A stretch of DNA of 64,000 nucleotides from assembly GCA_951799445.1 (NCBI GenBank), contig OX637297.1, positions 16,678,001 to 16,742,000 on the forward strand, read 5' to 3'. Below, piece by piece: positions 37,956 through 48,082 of the stretch. This DNA comes from Pseudisothecium myosuroides (Eukaryota; Streptophyta; Bryopsida; Hypnales; Lembophyllaceae). Position 1 is the first letter of the stretch, and each line of letters opens with the position of its first letter. The translations under genes and the position numbers were made by a program. A model generated the notes under the pieces. It made no database searches and had not been told where the DNA came from. It saw only the letters and a program-made list of their open reading frames with translations.

Positions 37956-39225
37956 TAAAAGTTACCCCTAAAGTTCCAACTTCTTAAGGTAACTCTAGAT
38001 TTTACTTTTTCAGCTGGGTTCTAGGTATTAACTCCCGACTTCTATTCTAGGTTTTGACTTTTGACTCTAGGTTTTTACTTCTAAATCAACTTCAACTCCT
38101 AACTTCCAAGTTTTAACCTTCTAGGGTAATTCTAAGTTTCACTTTTAATTCTATGTTCTTATTTCTAAACTACTCTAAGATTTACCCTCTAAAGTTAACT
38201 CTAACTTTTCACTTTTTACTGTAGATTTTTACTCCTAATTTAACTCTAGGTTTTTGACTTTTAACTCTAAATTTTTACTTCTAAAATTAATTCCCAATCT
38301 TAACCTCCAGGTTTAACCTCGGGGGGGTCACTTAGAGTGTCTATTAAAAAACACGTGCAAACAAAACTTTGGACCCCCTATATTATATCCTAAAATTTAA
38401 ATAAAATAGAATAAAAAAAATATGACTAGATTTTCCTACTTCAAAAGTTTATGTTTTGAATTATTGATATTTTTATTTGTTAATGATAATTAGTTACAAA
38501 TTTTTGAAGTAATTAGATACACTGTACAACTGAAAAATAACTTTCACACCCCTATATTATATCCTAAAAAATTGTCTAAAAAATGAACAAAAAATTTCTA
38601 AAAGTAGCTCTCTATTGAAAGTTCATTTTGAGTTGAGTATTGATGCAATGGTCATCTAAATGTGATCTCTATAAATATTTGAGTTGAAAAACATGCCGTT
38701 TTAGGTCATTTTCAACCTCTTGTACAAATCATTTCAACTATTATTTTAGTTTGAAATTTTGGCAATAGAAACCTATAGTCATTATTAAGCAACCCTCAAA
38801 ATTTTAAGTTGAAATTATAGTTCATTAGAAACCACTTGTTCGCACGTGGTTTGTAGTAAAATACTAGGTGCCCCCCCCGAGGGTTTAACTCTACGTTTTC
38901 ACTTTGACTCTAGATTTTTCTACTTCCAACTAACTCTAAAATTTAACTGCTACCTCTAAGTTCTAACTTCTACTTTTAGCTTTTGACTCTAACCTTTTAC
39001 TCCCCAATTGACTCTAAAATTTAACCTTTAAATTTAATCTAAACTTTTGACTTTTGACTATTGACTTCTACTTCCAAATTTAATCCTATCGTTTTAATCC
39101 TCGATTAACTTTAAATGTTACCCTCCTAAATTTAATTCCAACTTTTAACTCTAGGGTTTTGACTTCTATTTCCTACTCTACTTTTTACTTCCCAAAGTTA
39201 ACTCCAAATTTCGACTTTTGGAGAT
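37956..39225 (+). repeat. Degenerate array of CTCTAGGTTTTGACTT-like units
   Basis: For more than 600 bp outside the insert, short units of the form AACTCTAGGTTTTGACTTCT repeat with heavy variation and uneven spacing. The run is strongly biased: TTTTGACTT, TCTAGG and CTCTAA recur on one strand. A 564-bp MITE (38318-38881) interrupts it. The CTAGGTTT element is close to the plant telomere unit, but origin from telomere repeats is only a guess. Confidence 0.65.
38318..38881. mobile_element. hAT-like MITE with 8-bp target duplication
   Basis: The 564-bp element starts CTCGGGGGGGTCACTTAG and ends CTAGGTGCCCCCCCCGAG, with inverted similarity continuing for about 40 bp (AACACGTGC and GCACGTGGT). 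GGTTTAAC flanks it exactly on both sides (38310-38317 and 38882-38889), an 8-bp duplication as in hAT elements. The flanking array contains GGTTTAAC-like units, so chance agreement is somewhat easier than in unique DNA. It carries no ORF. Confidence 0.7.
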
Positions 39226-39229
39226 TAGC

Positions 39230-40130
39230 TCCAATTGCCAAACGGATTGCGCCGTTGGATCCAGATTGCCGTGTTTAGTCCTAGATCCCCTTGCCCCCCG
39301 TACCGAGGCCAAAAACCCATCGTAGGCTAATTTAGTTTAAAAACCAAATTGTGGTAAAATCTTAGATCTTGGGGGTCTCCTATTTTGAGAAATGTGAATA
39401 GCCTAGGGTCTCCGGTAGGTGCGAGAGAGTCGAGAAGGACTTTTGGTTGACTTCGTTTCGCCATCGTATGGGCCCGGAATGCCGGTCAACGTGGCGGGGA
39501 CCCCGCCACATGGTTAATTCCCGAGGAATCTCGCCGGTTCGGGTACTTGCCGCTATCGGAATGTCGCGAAACTTCACGGAGCGCATTATTAACATAAAAC
39601 AAGCTAGTCTAATTTTTAGTGAGATTTTATTGTAACCTAGGTAATTTCCATGAAATTCCCGTTGGAGGTTAGGAGGGTTGACCACCCGGAAAAGGTTCTT
39701 CTGCAAGTCGGAAGATGCCGGGATTTTTCAAGTGACCTCTCAGGGAGTCGCATGAAAGACGTGCGGGTGTGTTTCCGTACCTGGCACGATTGGTCAATGA
39801 AGATTAAAACTGGTCATCTCCTTGAATTAGCGACGGTGCGGGAATCTTCTGCAGGTGGAGGAATCTTGGCGAACCGATTTCGCCGTTGGACTCCTGGCAT
39901 AGGATTCACCCTAGAACACCATCCTTGGGCTGTAGATTCCTCCACGGGCCCGGTCTTGCGTGAGTGGCTCCTGCATACTAACAATCGGGATTTGGGGAAT
40001 TCGTCGATCTAATGGGGAATTCTAAATCTAACTCTAGGACCCGATCTAGTGGCCTCGCTGTGGATCCCTCGAACCGACCTAGCCATGAATCGCCACATTC
40101 ATGGTGGGATTTAGCCCTTTTGGGGCTGTG
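39230..40130 (+). other. GC-rich island, unclassified, with a 19-bp palindrome
   Basis: The composition jumps to GC-rich with many CG dinucleotides. A perfect inverted repeat GTGGCGGGGACCCCGCCAC lies at 39491-39509 (9-bp arms, one centre base). A 120-codon plus-strand ORF at 39650-40012 has no recognised domain. The island may be the non-coding part of a retroelement or another transposon; no ends were resolved. Confidence 0.4.
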
Positions 40131-40464
40131 TGACTCGAATCCTCTAAATCTAACTTTTTTGTTATTTCTATACTATTTTTAGGCAAGGTTTGGGGGATTC
40201 TAAGTAAAAAACACAAATCTAGACCAAATACTATAATGGATATGACACAACCCTATTTCGGTTCTACACTCTTTTTATGAGTTTTTGTATACTTTTATCA
40301 ACTTAAAATTGCAAATTTTCAAAAAAATATTTCTACGAGTCCCAAGTGACAAATTGGGAGCTCACATCCATATATACTTGCAATCGACTATCAATGAACA
40401 CTCATGATACCAAAATATTTGAATTGCATAAGTAAGAGCAGCAAATTGGACACTGAATAGTCAC
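40131..40464. other. Stretch between GC-rich island and UBP12-like exon
   Basis: AT-rich, gene-free. The next UBP12/13 exon expected on the minus strand (starting YKFDDERV) was not found here or further left. Confidence 0.4.
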
Positions 40465-40547
40465 CACTGATCAGAGAGCGTGGGCCTGATAAACGCGTAG
40501 TAATGACCACCATGCACTCTGTCACAGCACAGAGTAAGTAAATTCCC

Positions 40548-41610
40548 TGTTATACTCTCCAAAACCACTCTAAAGCATAACAAAATGACTCTAAAGATCG
40601 AACCCATGAGATTCTGTGAAGTGTCTAGCTCTATTTCCAACCTAAGCTCAGTCAGTACCCAAATTCCACTTTTCCGGTCTTGTAAAACTACCACAACCTA
40701 GGATCCTCTAACTTCCGATCTTGGCATTCCTTTGGACCGATCCGTTCCGGTCCGCTCACACGTACTCTCACTCCACTCTGGTTTAGTTTTGCCTCTGTTT
40801 TACCATCAGAGGGTTTGCCGCTTGCTTTTGAAAGTGGAAGGCCCGCCACTCCTTCCGTGACTTATAGTGGCTGAAGACCCACTTCTCTATTCTGCTACTT
40901 CCTACACTAGCTCGGATCCGGTTTGATCTCTCACAGCCACCCGCATAGCGATCCGGTTTGCAGGTCACACAAAGAACCTCCGTACGATCCTCTCATACTA
41001 CAACAACCTTGATGCCAAGTTCCCTCTGTGGGAAGTTAGGTGGTTACAAGTGAACCCGTCCGTTCCAACATCAACTAAAGTTCTTCCGTTTACCAACTAG
41101 GGCAGCGAGACCTCACAGGAGATCGGACACTCAACCGGATTTCCTATCCAAGAGTTCTAGCGCGACTAAGGACTCCTTCCCTATCCGCCTAGCCTAACAA
41201 TGGCTTTCTCGCCCGAAATCGTGAACTGTAGAGGTGCTGAGGAACTGAAATCCACTCCCAACACTAAGAATACCTACTCACATGCACATAAAAGCAAAAC
41301 AACAACACCAACGGGAGAAATCTCTCTAGAATCTGCATGCATCTTCCTAACTCCTCACCAAACAGCCCTGCCACGCGCGGGAGAGACGTACAACAAGAAA
41401 CTAATAGAAAATGCAAGAAAACTCAGAAGAAAAGACTCCCAGTCTCCTTCGCAGAGACTGACTTATATACATTTTAAAATTCAAAGTCAACAAAAAGGGG
41501 ACCTAGAAAGTCCGCGCGGAACTTTCGGTCCCTGCCGAGCCGGTCAAACCGGAGAACATCCGATCCTAACCAAACAGACCGGATCAAATCCGGTCCGGTC
41601 CATCCTAACA
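40548..41610 (-). mobile_element. Possible LTR (solo or 3') on the minus strand
   Basis: Read on the minus strand it begins TGTTAGGATGGACC, typical of copia-type LTRs, and ends AGAGTATAACA, giving TG...CA borders, 1063 bp. A TATATAAG box lies at about 41465-41472. No matching second LTR was found near 45.7-46.2 kb, whose promoter region is unrelated, and no 5-bp duplication was seen. A solo LTR is the simplest reading. The plus-strand ORF at 41200-41685 is antisense to it and not believed. Confidence 0.4.
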
Positions 41611-41685
41611 AATATTTACAAAACTAAAATCCTAACTATCCTATCACAACCGGATCTACTCCTTGATCCGTTCCTTTGTCCATAA

Positions 41686-41769
41686 CTTGGTCCACACCTT
41701 GGTCCACGCTCTGATCTAGACCTTGATCCACACCCTGATCCGAGGTCAGATTCATACTTTGATCCTGTC
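41686..41769. repeat. 12-bp minisatellite, seven units
   Basis: Units of the form CTTGATCCACAC follow each other exactly in 12-bp steps with substitutions. Two looser units precede it. It starts directly beyond the predicted original stop of the interrupted ORF (41773-41771 on the minus strand), so it would be in that gene's 3' UTR. Confidence 0.75.
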
Positions 41770-42037
41770 CCTAGTTCAGTGTGGGACTCCTGGGCGTTTC
41801 CGTTCCCAGTTGTTCAAAGACGTCCGTCAGATTCCGGTTTCGCTCCCCGGTTTCACGTTCTGGGAGATCCGGCACTACTACAAAATTCAGTGTCCTATTC
41901 AACAAAAAAATCAAAAAATATATGTTATTTTCGACAGTGGATTAGGACATTTTGATTCGGACAATAATCAACACTTCTATGTTGATTTTATATCTTGATT
42001 CGGTCACAGTGAAAAAATTATTATTATTATTCAATAA

Positions 42038-42130
42038 TTTGCCACGTAAGCTGCCACATAGGCTGAACTTGCCACACAGGCAAGACTGCCACGTCACTAG
42101 AACAGCCAAATGGATTAGATTGCCATGTCA
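42038..42130 (+). repeat. Subterminal TGCCAC(A/G) repeat cluster of the CACTA element
   Basis: Five copies of the motif TTGCCACGTAAG, CTGCCACATAGG and relatives lie within 90 bp, about 170 bp inside the left end. Similar subterminal motif clusters are the binding sites of the CACTA accessory protein in maize and snapdragon elements. Binding here is inferred. Confidence 0.55.
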
Positions 42131-42479
42131 ACAATCAACAAATTGATATTAAATAATTAATTAAAGTTTTCAAATTATATTCATAAATTTAAAATTTAAC
42201 TTTAAAGAATCCTACATTATATTCAAAATAACTAAATAAATATATACTACTATACAACTTTGAATGCCAAAATCCACCACTACATTCCATATAATTTAAC
42301 ATATATTCCAATTTAACTTTGAATGTAGCTTACCTTGGTGTTTGAAGAGAGGGAAAGACAAGGCCTTTATACAAGTGGGGTGGTAGGAGGTAGGACAACC
42401 CATATGGGATTTGTAAAGAGTGAGGAACAGTAGGAGCTCAACCGTTTATACTTAAGTCAAAAGTAGGAATTGTGGTTTA

Positions 42480-42829
42480 AGTAGAATTTCAGACCTCATT
42501 TAGGCATTGTAGAATTACTTTTTTCAAAAAACTTTGAACTAAGTTATTGTAGAAAATGAATCTAAATTTCATCTCCAAAAATCCGTTTGAGATTTCAAGC
42601 CTCCAATTAAAAATTATGGACAAATTTGAGAGAGGGGGTAGAAAGGACATTTTTTTGACAATTTCAAACACCCACTTTGAAATTTGTCCATAACTTTTGA
42701 TTGGAGGCTTGAAACATCAAACGGTTTTTTGGAATTGAAATTTGGCTTGATTTCACAACTTTTTTTAGTTCAAAAAGATTTGAAAAAAGATATTCTACTA
42801 TGACAAAATGAGGTTTGAAATTCTACTTT
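42480..42829. repeat. Long inverted repeat 1 inside the CACTA element
   Basis: The arms 42480-42636 and 42671-42829 are inverse copies with scattered mismatches, sharing TAGAATTTCA-ACCTCATTT at the outer edge and AAGCCTCCAAT and TTATGGACAAATTT near the centre. The spacer is about 35 bp. Likely a nested foldback MITE. Confidence 0.75.
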
Positions 42830-43063
42830 GCACACAATTCTTACATTTTGACAATGACCGGTCAAGCTCTCATCTTCAAATTATCCCATATTCTTTGATA
42901 ATTCATGATGAACAATGGATTTCATTGTAAAAACAACCTCTCTACTATCATTTTTACTAAATGTCAATGAAAAACGGTGACTCCTAGTAGTAGTTGGAGC
43001 CACCATATAAATTGCTCTCATAAATTGAGAAACTAGAATTGTGAAGTGAAAATTGGGCATATT

Positions 43064-43655
43064 GTTGTACAAAAGGGATTCTACAATTTCACTTACAGTA
43101 GACTATACTTAGACCTATTATTATTTGAATGAAATTTTTATGTGAAAATAATTTTTTTGTGAAAAGTCAAAATGTCTCATTTTTTTTTATAGGAAGAATA
43201 TACATCTTGACTAGAATTACATATAATAAGTTCCATGAATTTTAAATTTTTATTGATTGAATTTTATGGATTGAAATCTTATTGATTAAAACTTGACCTC
43301 AAAATTTTCATTTTTTCATTTTTCATTCCATAGATTGAAAAAAATAAAATAAAAATTTAAAATAACATCAAATAACTATATATATCAAAAACATATTTGC
43401 AATTTATGGAGTGAAAAATTAAAAAGTCAAATTTTAATCAATAAGATATCAATCAATAAAAATCCAATATTCATGAATCTTGTAGTATGTGATTCTAGTC
43501 AAGATGCACATTCTTCCTATAAAAAGAAATGAGACATTTTGACTTTTCACAAAAAAATTATTTTTCCATAAAAATTTCATTCAAATAATAATAAGTCTAA
43601 ATATAATCCATTCTAAGTGAAATTGTACATAAAGGTAAAATCCCTTTTATACAAC
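43064..43655. repeat. Long inverted repeat 2 inside the CACTA element
   Basis: The arms, about 43064-43325 and 43395-43655, are inverse copies starting GTTGTACAAAAGGGATT. They share GTGAAAAGTCAAAATGTCTC and CTTGACTAGAAT. The spacer is about 70 bp. A transcript would fold into a stem of over 250 bp. Confidence 0.8.
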
Positions 43656-45939
43656 ATGTCAAAATTTCTCTTAATATTTCCAATTTTTTAGTTTATTAAA
43701 ACAATTTATATACCATAAGTCCATCACCTTGCCATATAGAATATCTTGATTTTAGATGGTCATTGGACTTTATTTTGGACTTTCCCGCTAATATTGGACA
43801 TTTTTATTTTTTACAAAATTTTGATCATTTAATTTTTTGCTAAATTTGACATTTTGTCTTATTCATTTTATTTATTTTTTGGCATACTTTTAAATAATTA
43901 TTTTTGGCCGGCCCTATCTTACTATTACAATATGTGGGAAAATGAAAATGATGTTGAGAGGATTGCCGAATCAACTGAGCAAATTTCCTTTTTGTTCAAA
44001 TCAACCAAATCATGTTGATTGATGTTTGGAGGACTGCCAAATCAACAGAGCCCAATTTTTTTTTGTTGTAATCAATGTAAGTGCATTGATTTTCAGTTGA
44101 TTAGGGCCCCCTTTTCTAGTAGTGCGGTGACGAATCTAAGTTGATGGCGTTCGCAAGTTTCCTCCCACTCTTCTTTGACTGGGGAGTCCGATCCTTCCCT
44201 TCCGTCTGAATGTCCACGTTCGGAAAAGACCCTGGCATCGAAAGATCGGAAAGATGGAATGACCTTGACAACGTCGCTCCGTTCAGCTTTCGATTGCTCA
44301 CCTCCATCCGATTTGCTGCTTCTCGTGCTTCCACCATCACCAATTCTACCTTCTCGGAGTAGTTCGTCAAGATCTGGACCAACCTGGTTCCGGATATCTT
44401 CTTGTCCTTGAGTACTCCCTCGTCAAACAGCTTTGCCTTGGTGGCGGCCTCTCCGGTTTTCCCAAAAGTGGCCTTCACATCCTCAGCTATTTTCCGGGTA
44501 GCCTCCGCCATCTCACGAGTGGTGGTCATGTCCTCCTTGAGGAAAAAAAGTTCTGTCTTCAACGCATCGACTTCCTCCTGAAGTCGTCGTATCTCCGCTT
44601 CTTGCTTCCGGATCTCATCCGGGCTGGAGATGTATTCTGCAACCACTGCCGCGAGGTTGCTATTCGCTAGTGCGTCCACCAGCTCACTGATCTGGGTCAG
44701 AACCAACTTCTTGACCGCCCAATCTGCTCGTACATCGCTGAGGATGTCGATCAGTTGTTTGAATGGATCCTTCGGATCCGATCCGGAAGGACCCGATCCT
44801 TCATATTCCGGTCTCTTCCTAGGATCGGATGTCTCAGCCGGAAGGATTGGGGTTCTTCTCCGATGCGGAGGTGTCATCTTCTGCCAATTGTTCTTCAGCC
44901 GGTGTTGCTCCTCCTCTTCTTCTTCTTCATCGGAACCGGATCCTTCTTCCTGCTCTTCCTCCGATTCCGATTTCCCATACTTCAGGAGTACCTCCTGAGT
45001 AGTCCATTCCTTCTCCTCCGTGTCCATGAGGAGCTGATTGTGCTTGTAAAGATGGAAGATGTAGGGGCTCAGTGGTGTCGGCCTACTTCCTCCGATCTTT
45101 GAAACCAGACGGCTGACCAGATCGGAAAAGATCCGGGCCTAATCCACTTTCCGTTCCCCACTCAGGGCTCTGAAAATCAGGTTCCCGATGGCTATCATTA
45201 TCCTCGTTGGCTTCTCCGGGTGGATGATCGGAGCCAGGAACTGCAAAAGGTTGTGATGCCGGTCGTCCAAACAATCCGCGACCGCATGCCCATCCTTCGA
45301 GTCCACGTCGCTCCGGAACTTCCTCCAAGTGTATCCTTCCTTCGAGGTGGCCATCCCGCGACCTCCTGACCGGAAGTCGTATACGGACCTCCACATCTCT
45401 TCCGTCCAACTGCCCGAAATTCCGCGGATGGTCTTATCGAACTGATTCGAGAGTTTTCCCAACAGCTCTCGAATCATCCGTTCCTCTCTAAACCCCCAGG
45501 GTTTATCTATCAGTCCCCCGCAACCCATCATGGCGAGATCCTCCATGAGGTTGTCCTTTTCCTTCTCTCCTGAAGGAATGATCGGACACACCTTCCGGAG
45601 TTTAACTTCTACTGCGGAGGAACTGGACGGTCCTGCTCTACTCTTGCAAAGCTGAGGCATAGACACGCGCTTGTGCTAAACCGGAATCTCACTGAGGCTA
45701 CCTTTCTCTCTCCTAGCCGCACGTCCCGTTTCCTCACTTCTCTCTTTCGTTCTCAACCGGAATACCTCTAAACCTGTAACACACACTAAAGTGTTGCGCA
45801 CCTCTAACACACTACTGCGTTCACCATCACACTCACAAAACAAGAAAGCAAAGCGTTGGGGAGAAGAGCTAAATACACGCAGAGAGAACGCTTTCTAGCA
45901 AACGAAGTTTGAAAAAGAGTGGCAACTGGACTGGTCAAC

Positions 45940-45952
45940 CTATTTATAGTCT
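45940..45952 (-). promoter_or_regulatory. TATA box upstream of the interrupted ORF
   Basis: CTATAAATAGG on the minus strand lies about 280 bp upstream of the ATG at 45666. It is a near-perfect plant TATA element. A T/C-rich leader follows. This makes the ORF a likely transcribed unit at the time it was intact. Confidence 0.55.
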
Positions 45953-46179
45953 GATCTGTCATCATGACCAAATCCGTTCCAGACCTAATCCGATCCAACT
46001 CAGATCCGCTCCAACTTTAATCTGAGCAAAATTCCGATCGAATCCGGATTGTCCACTAGTTCCGTTCCGTAGTTAAATTCCGGTTTCCTGTTACTTCTTT
46101 ACTCAAATTCGGATCCCTGGCTACGATTTCCGTTCCAAATTTTAAGTAACTTAGAAAAACCAAAAATTTACACTGCGAC

Positions 46180-47028
46180 ACACTCCGCCACTATGGACAA
46201 GTACACTGCCAAAAACGAAGTATGTACCAATGAACGGGGAGTGCCGTCAGTTAGTTACAACCTAGCCGGTTGATCTTGAGAATTTCCGAATGAGATAGAA
46301 ATGTTTAGGAAGGGGTTCCGGAAGATAAATGAAGGTTTTTGGAAATGAGCCGACTTGAAAAAAAAATGATGGCATTTTGGCAAGCTACCCTAGGAGTATC
46401 CACAGCAAATTACCGATTGAAAGGCATTTTTCACGGCAGGCAGCCGACCGGGCATATACTTTTTAGGAATTTTTTTAATACTATGTATTGTATTCTAGTG
46501 TACCACTTCATTGCACTCTATGCCTTGGATTCTTGGAAGTTAGAACAGCTCACAACTGGAAGCCTGGAAGACTGAAACTCTGAAAGTATATTCATAATTC
46601 ATGTATTGTGTCATTGTGTGTATTGTCACTACTCACTACTATGAGTTACTAAGTTACCTATTACCGTTGCCCAATGCACTTAATCAAAATCCCAAATACC
46701 GAAATACCCAGTTACCGACTTTGCTTTGCTGGCTGACTGGCTCGACAGCTGAAGGTCTCAGAGACTCAGACAGTCAAACTCTCAGTAGAATTTGATTAAA
46801 CCAGACTAACCAGTAAGTAAGTGGGCCAAAGGAAGCAATAGATTACATTATCAGTGATGCTGTCCCACTTTGGAAGAATGATAGTAACTATCGTTTTTTG
46901 TATGCTAATCCGTCTTCTTACTTGAATTCTCCTAATCGACCGAGTGCAAGTGATCCATCTTATTCGTTTGGGGCAGCTGATACTAACAGCAGTGGTACGC
47001 AGATTTTGTGACTTCCAATATTAACCAG
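46180..47028. other. Unassigned stretch right of the ORF-bearing element
   Basis: No LTR matching 40548-41610 was found here. Plus-strand ORFs at 46339-46575 and 46601-46795 lack any recognised domain. The right border of the inserted element remains unresolved. Confidence 0.35.
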
Positions 47029-47077
47029 CCTTCGAAAAATACTTGGACCCTTTTTGGATCCTTGTATTTTCCGAAGG
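47029..47077. repeat. Short imperfect inverted repeat next to the tRNA-like unit
   Basis: Arms of 19 bp, starting CCTTCGAAAAATACTTGG and closing with a near-inverse ending TCCGAAGG, surround a centre of about 11 bp. It directly precedes the tRNA-like unit and could be part of the same SINE-type insertion. Confidence 0.55.
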
Positions 47078-47081
47078 CTAC

Positions 47082-47135
47082 ATCCTTGGCCCTAAGTGGT
47101 AGGGGCTTTGTCAGGTTCGACTCCTGCCAAGGATA
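47082..47135 (+). ncRNA. tRNA-derived SINE-like unit lacking an anticodon arm
   Basis: ATCCTTGG (47082-47089) pairs with CCAAGGAT (47127-47134) as an acceptor stem. Within lie an A-box-like TGGCCCTAAGTGG and a perfect B box GGTTCGACTCC, in a T arm CAGG-loop-CCTG. The spacing leaves no room for an anticodon arm, so it cannot be a functional tRNA. An A run follows at 47146. This is what a tRNA-derived SINE or tRNA pseudogene looks like. No second copy was found in the window. Confidence 0.5.
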
Positions 47136-48082
47136 CATTTTAGACAAAAAAAAATGGGAAATGAATGACAAGGAAACTAAAGCCAAAACAATGGGGAGGG
47201 AATAAAAATCCCCCACCAAAACAAAAAACCGGACCCATTTTAGACATTTAGGAAAGTAGATAATTGAAATAAAAAATGTCGGCTAATTGCCTAAGTACAT
47301 TAAGAAATGGGGGATATGAACCGATAAAATTTGCACTCTTTAGGCCTACTTCCGGGTAAAAATTGAAAAAACTGAGCCACCTCCTAGAAGCTAGGAAATT
47401 GTCCCTTTTTTGTATAGAACTTCGCGGACTATGGTATGTACTACAAACTTAGTACAAACCTTGCATGCAAGTTGCATTCAAAGTATGCAAGTACAAGAAG
47501 AAGACTTCATGAAACAAAAGAAATTTAGATAATTAGGGAATAACTGGAGAATAAAGTTCATACATCACATATATTACATAGAGGTGACAATCCAGGTCCC
47601 AAACCTATGCAAAGTGTGGAGATTTCACACACTCTTATCCGCATCTGGAGAGAGGTACTTTCTATTCTCCCTGTTGAGGTCAGATAGTTGCAGAGGAACT
47701 CCTAGTGATCATTGATCTGCACAACAGGAATATATTTGGAGCACACAAGAATAACTAAAACCTGCCCATACCTAGGTGGTTCAATATATTGAAATATAGA
47801 TTGATCAGAAGAACGTTTTGACAGTCCATCATTAGAAAATTGCCTTGTATCACCATACCTTCACGATTGTGTCTTGCATAAAGTCATATTCAAATCGTTT
47901 CAATTGCTGAAGTTGAAGAACAGGTGGAAAATCTATTCAAATTGTTGCAATTTTAGCTACCATTGCCTGAAATAGACCATGGCGTATCAGATTGGAGTAC
48001 AGGTAAGAATCAATATTGAAAAGTTTGACATACTCATATGTTCCACATAGATACAAGCTTATTCAAATGGATAAACAAGAAC

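Larger units (their letters stand above)
41873..44124. mobile_element. Non-autonomous CACTA element with CGG target duplication
   Basis: It starts CACTACTACAAAATTCAG and ends TTTTCTAGTAGTG. CGG flanks both sides (41870-41872 and 44125-44127), the 3-bp duplication typical of CACTA/EnSpm. It is 2252 bp and carries no transposase. It inserted in a reading frame: the flanking codons rejoin in frame when it is removed, and its first bases supply the new stop (CAC TAC TAG on the minus strand). It also contains a subterminal TGCCAC repeat cluster and two long inverted repeats. Confidence 0.85.
41771..45666 (-). pseudogene. Transposon-associated ORF, broken by an amber codon and a CACTA insertion
   Basis: On the minus strand ATG at 45666 opens a frame to TAG at 45141-45139. 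The same frame then stays open through 45027 to 44116. Without the element at 41873-44124 it continues 32 codons to TAG at 41773-41771, about 546 codons in all. Part 1 is globular, with MWRSVYDFRSGGRG and RIMIAIGNLIFRALSG; after the amber comes LSPYIFHLYKHNQ. Part 2 has an acidic stretch (SGSDEEEEEEEQ) and a coiled coil (IRRLQEEVDALKTEL). The layout recalls plant transposon-borne ORFs, but no reverse transcriptase, integrase or transposase domain is visible and no family is claimed. Neighbouring DNA is rich in CGGATC, unlike the rest of the window. Confidence 0.6.
40465..47966 (-). pseudogene. UBP12/13-type (USP7 family) ubiquitin protease fragment
   Basis: Three exons on the minus strand. 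Exon 47966-47859 reads IDFPPVLQLQQLKRFEYDFM and on to DTIVK. Exon 47716-47605 keeps NREN-KYLSPDAD-SV and LHTLH. Exon 40518-40465 reads VHGGHYYAFIRPTLSDQW, part of the catalytic His box of USP7-type proteases. Plant UBP12/13 deubiquitinate histone and clock regulators. Damage: TGA at 47939-47937, TAG at 47704-47702 (a conserved Tyr), a 1-nt loss a few codons later, an added codon, and TGA at 47627-47625 (Arg in the family). The 7-kb gap before the last exon holds a nested element. The catalytic Cys region and N-terminal MATH domain are absent. It is an unprocessed, internally truncated pseudogene. Confidence 0.85.

Noticed and set aside
41200..41685. 161-codon plus-strand ORF
   Set aside because: It lies antisense in the LTR-like segment, across a TATA box, and has no domain.
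44630..45102. Plus-strand ORFs of 122 and 115 codons
   Set aside because: They are antisense shadows of the Glu-rich, repeat-coding minus-strand ORF; poly-Ser and poly-Phe runs come from its GAA/GAG codons.
40548..46180. Complete LTR retrotransposon with two LTRs
   Set aside because: The left segment has TG...CA borders and a TATA box, but no similar segment exists on the right, and no primer-binding site or polymerase domains were found.
47082..47135. Functional tRNA gene
   Set aside because: Acceptor, D-like and T arms are present, but the anticodon arm is missing and total length is about 54 nt.
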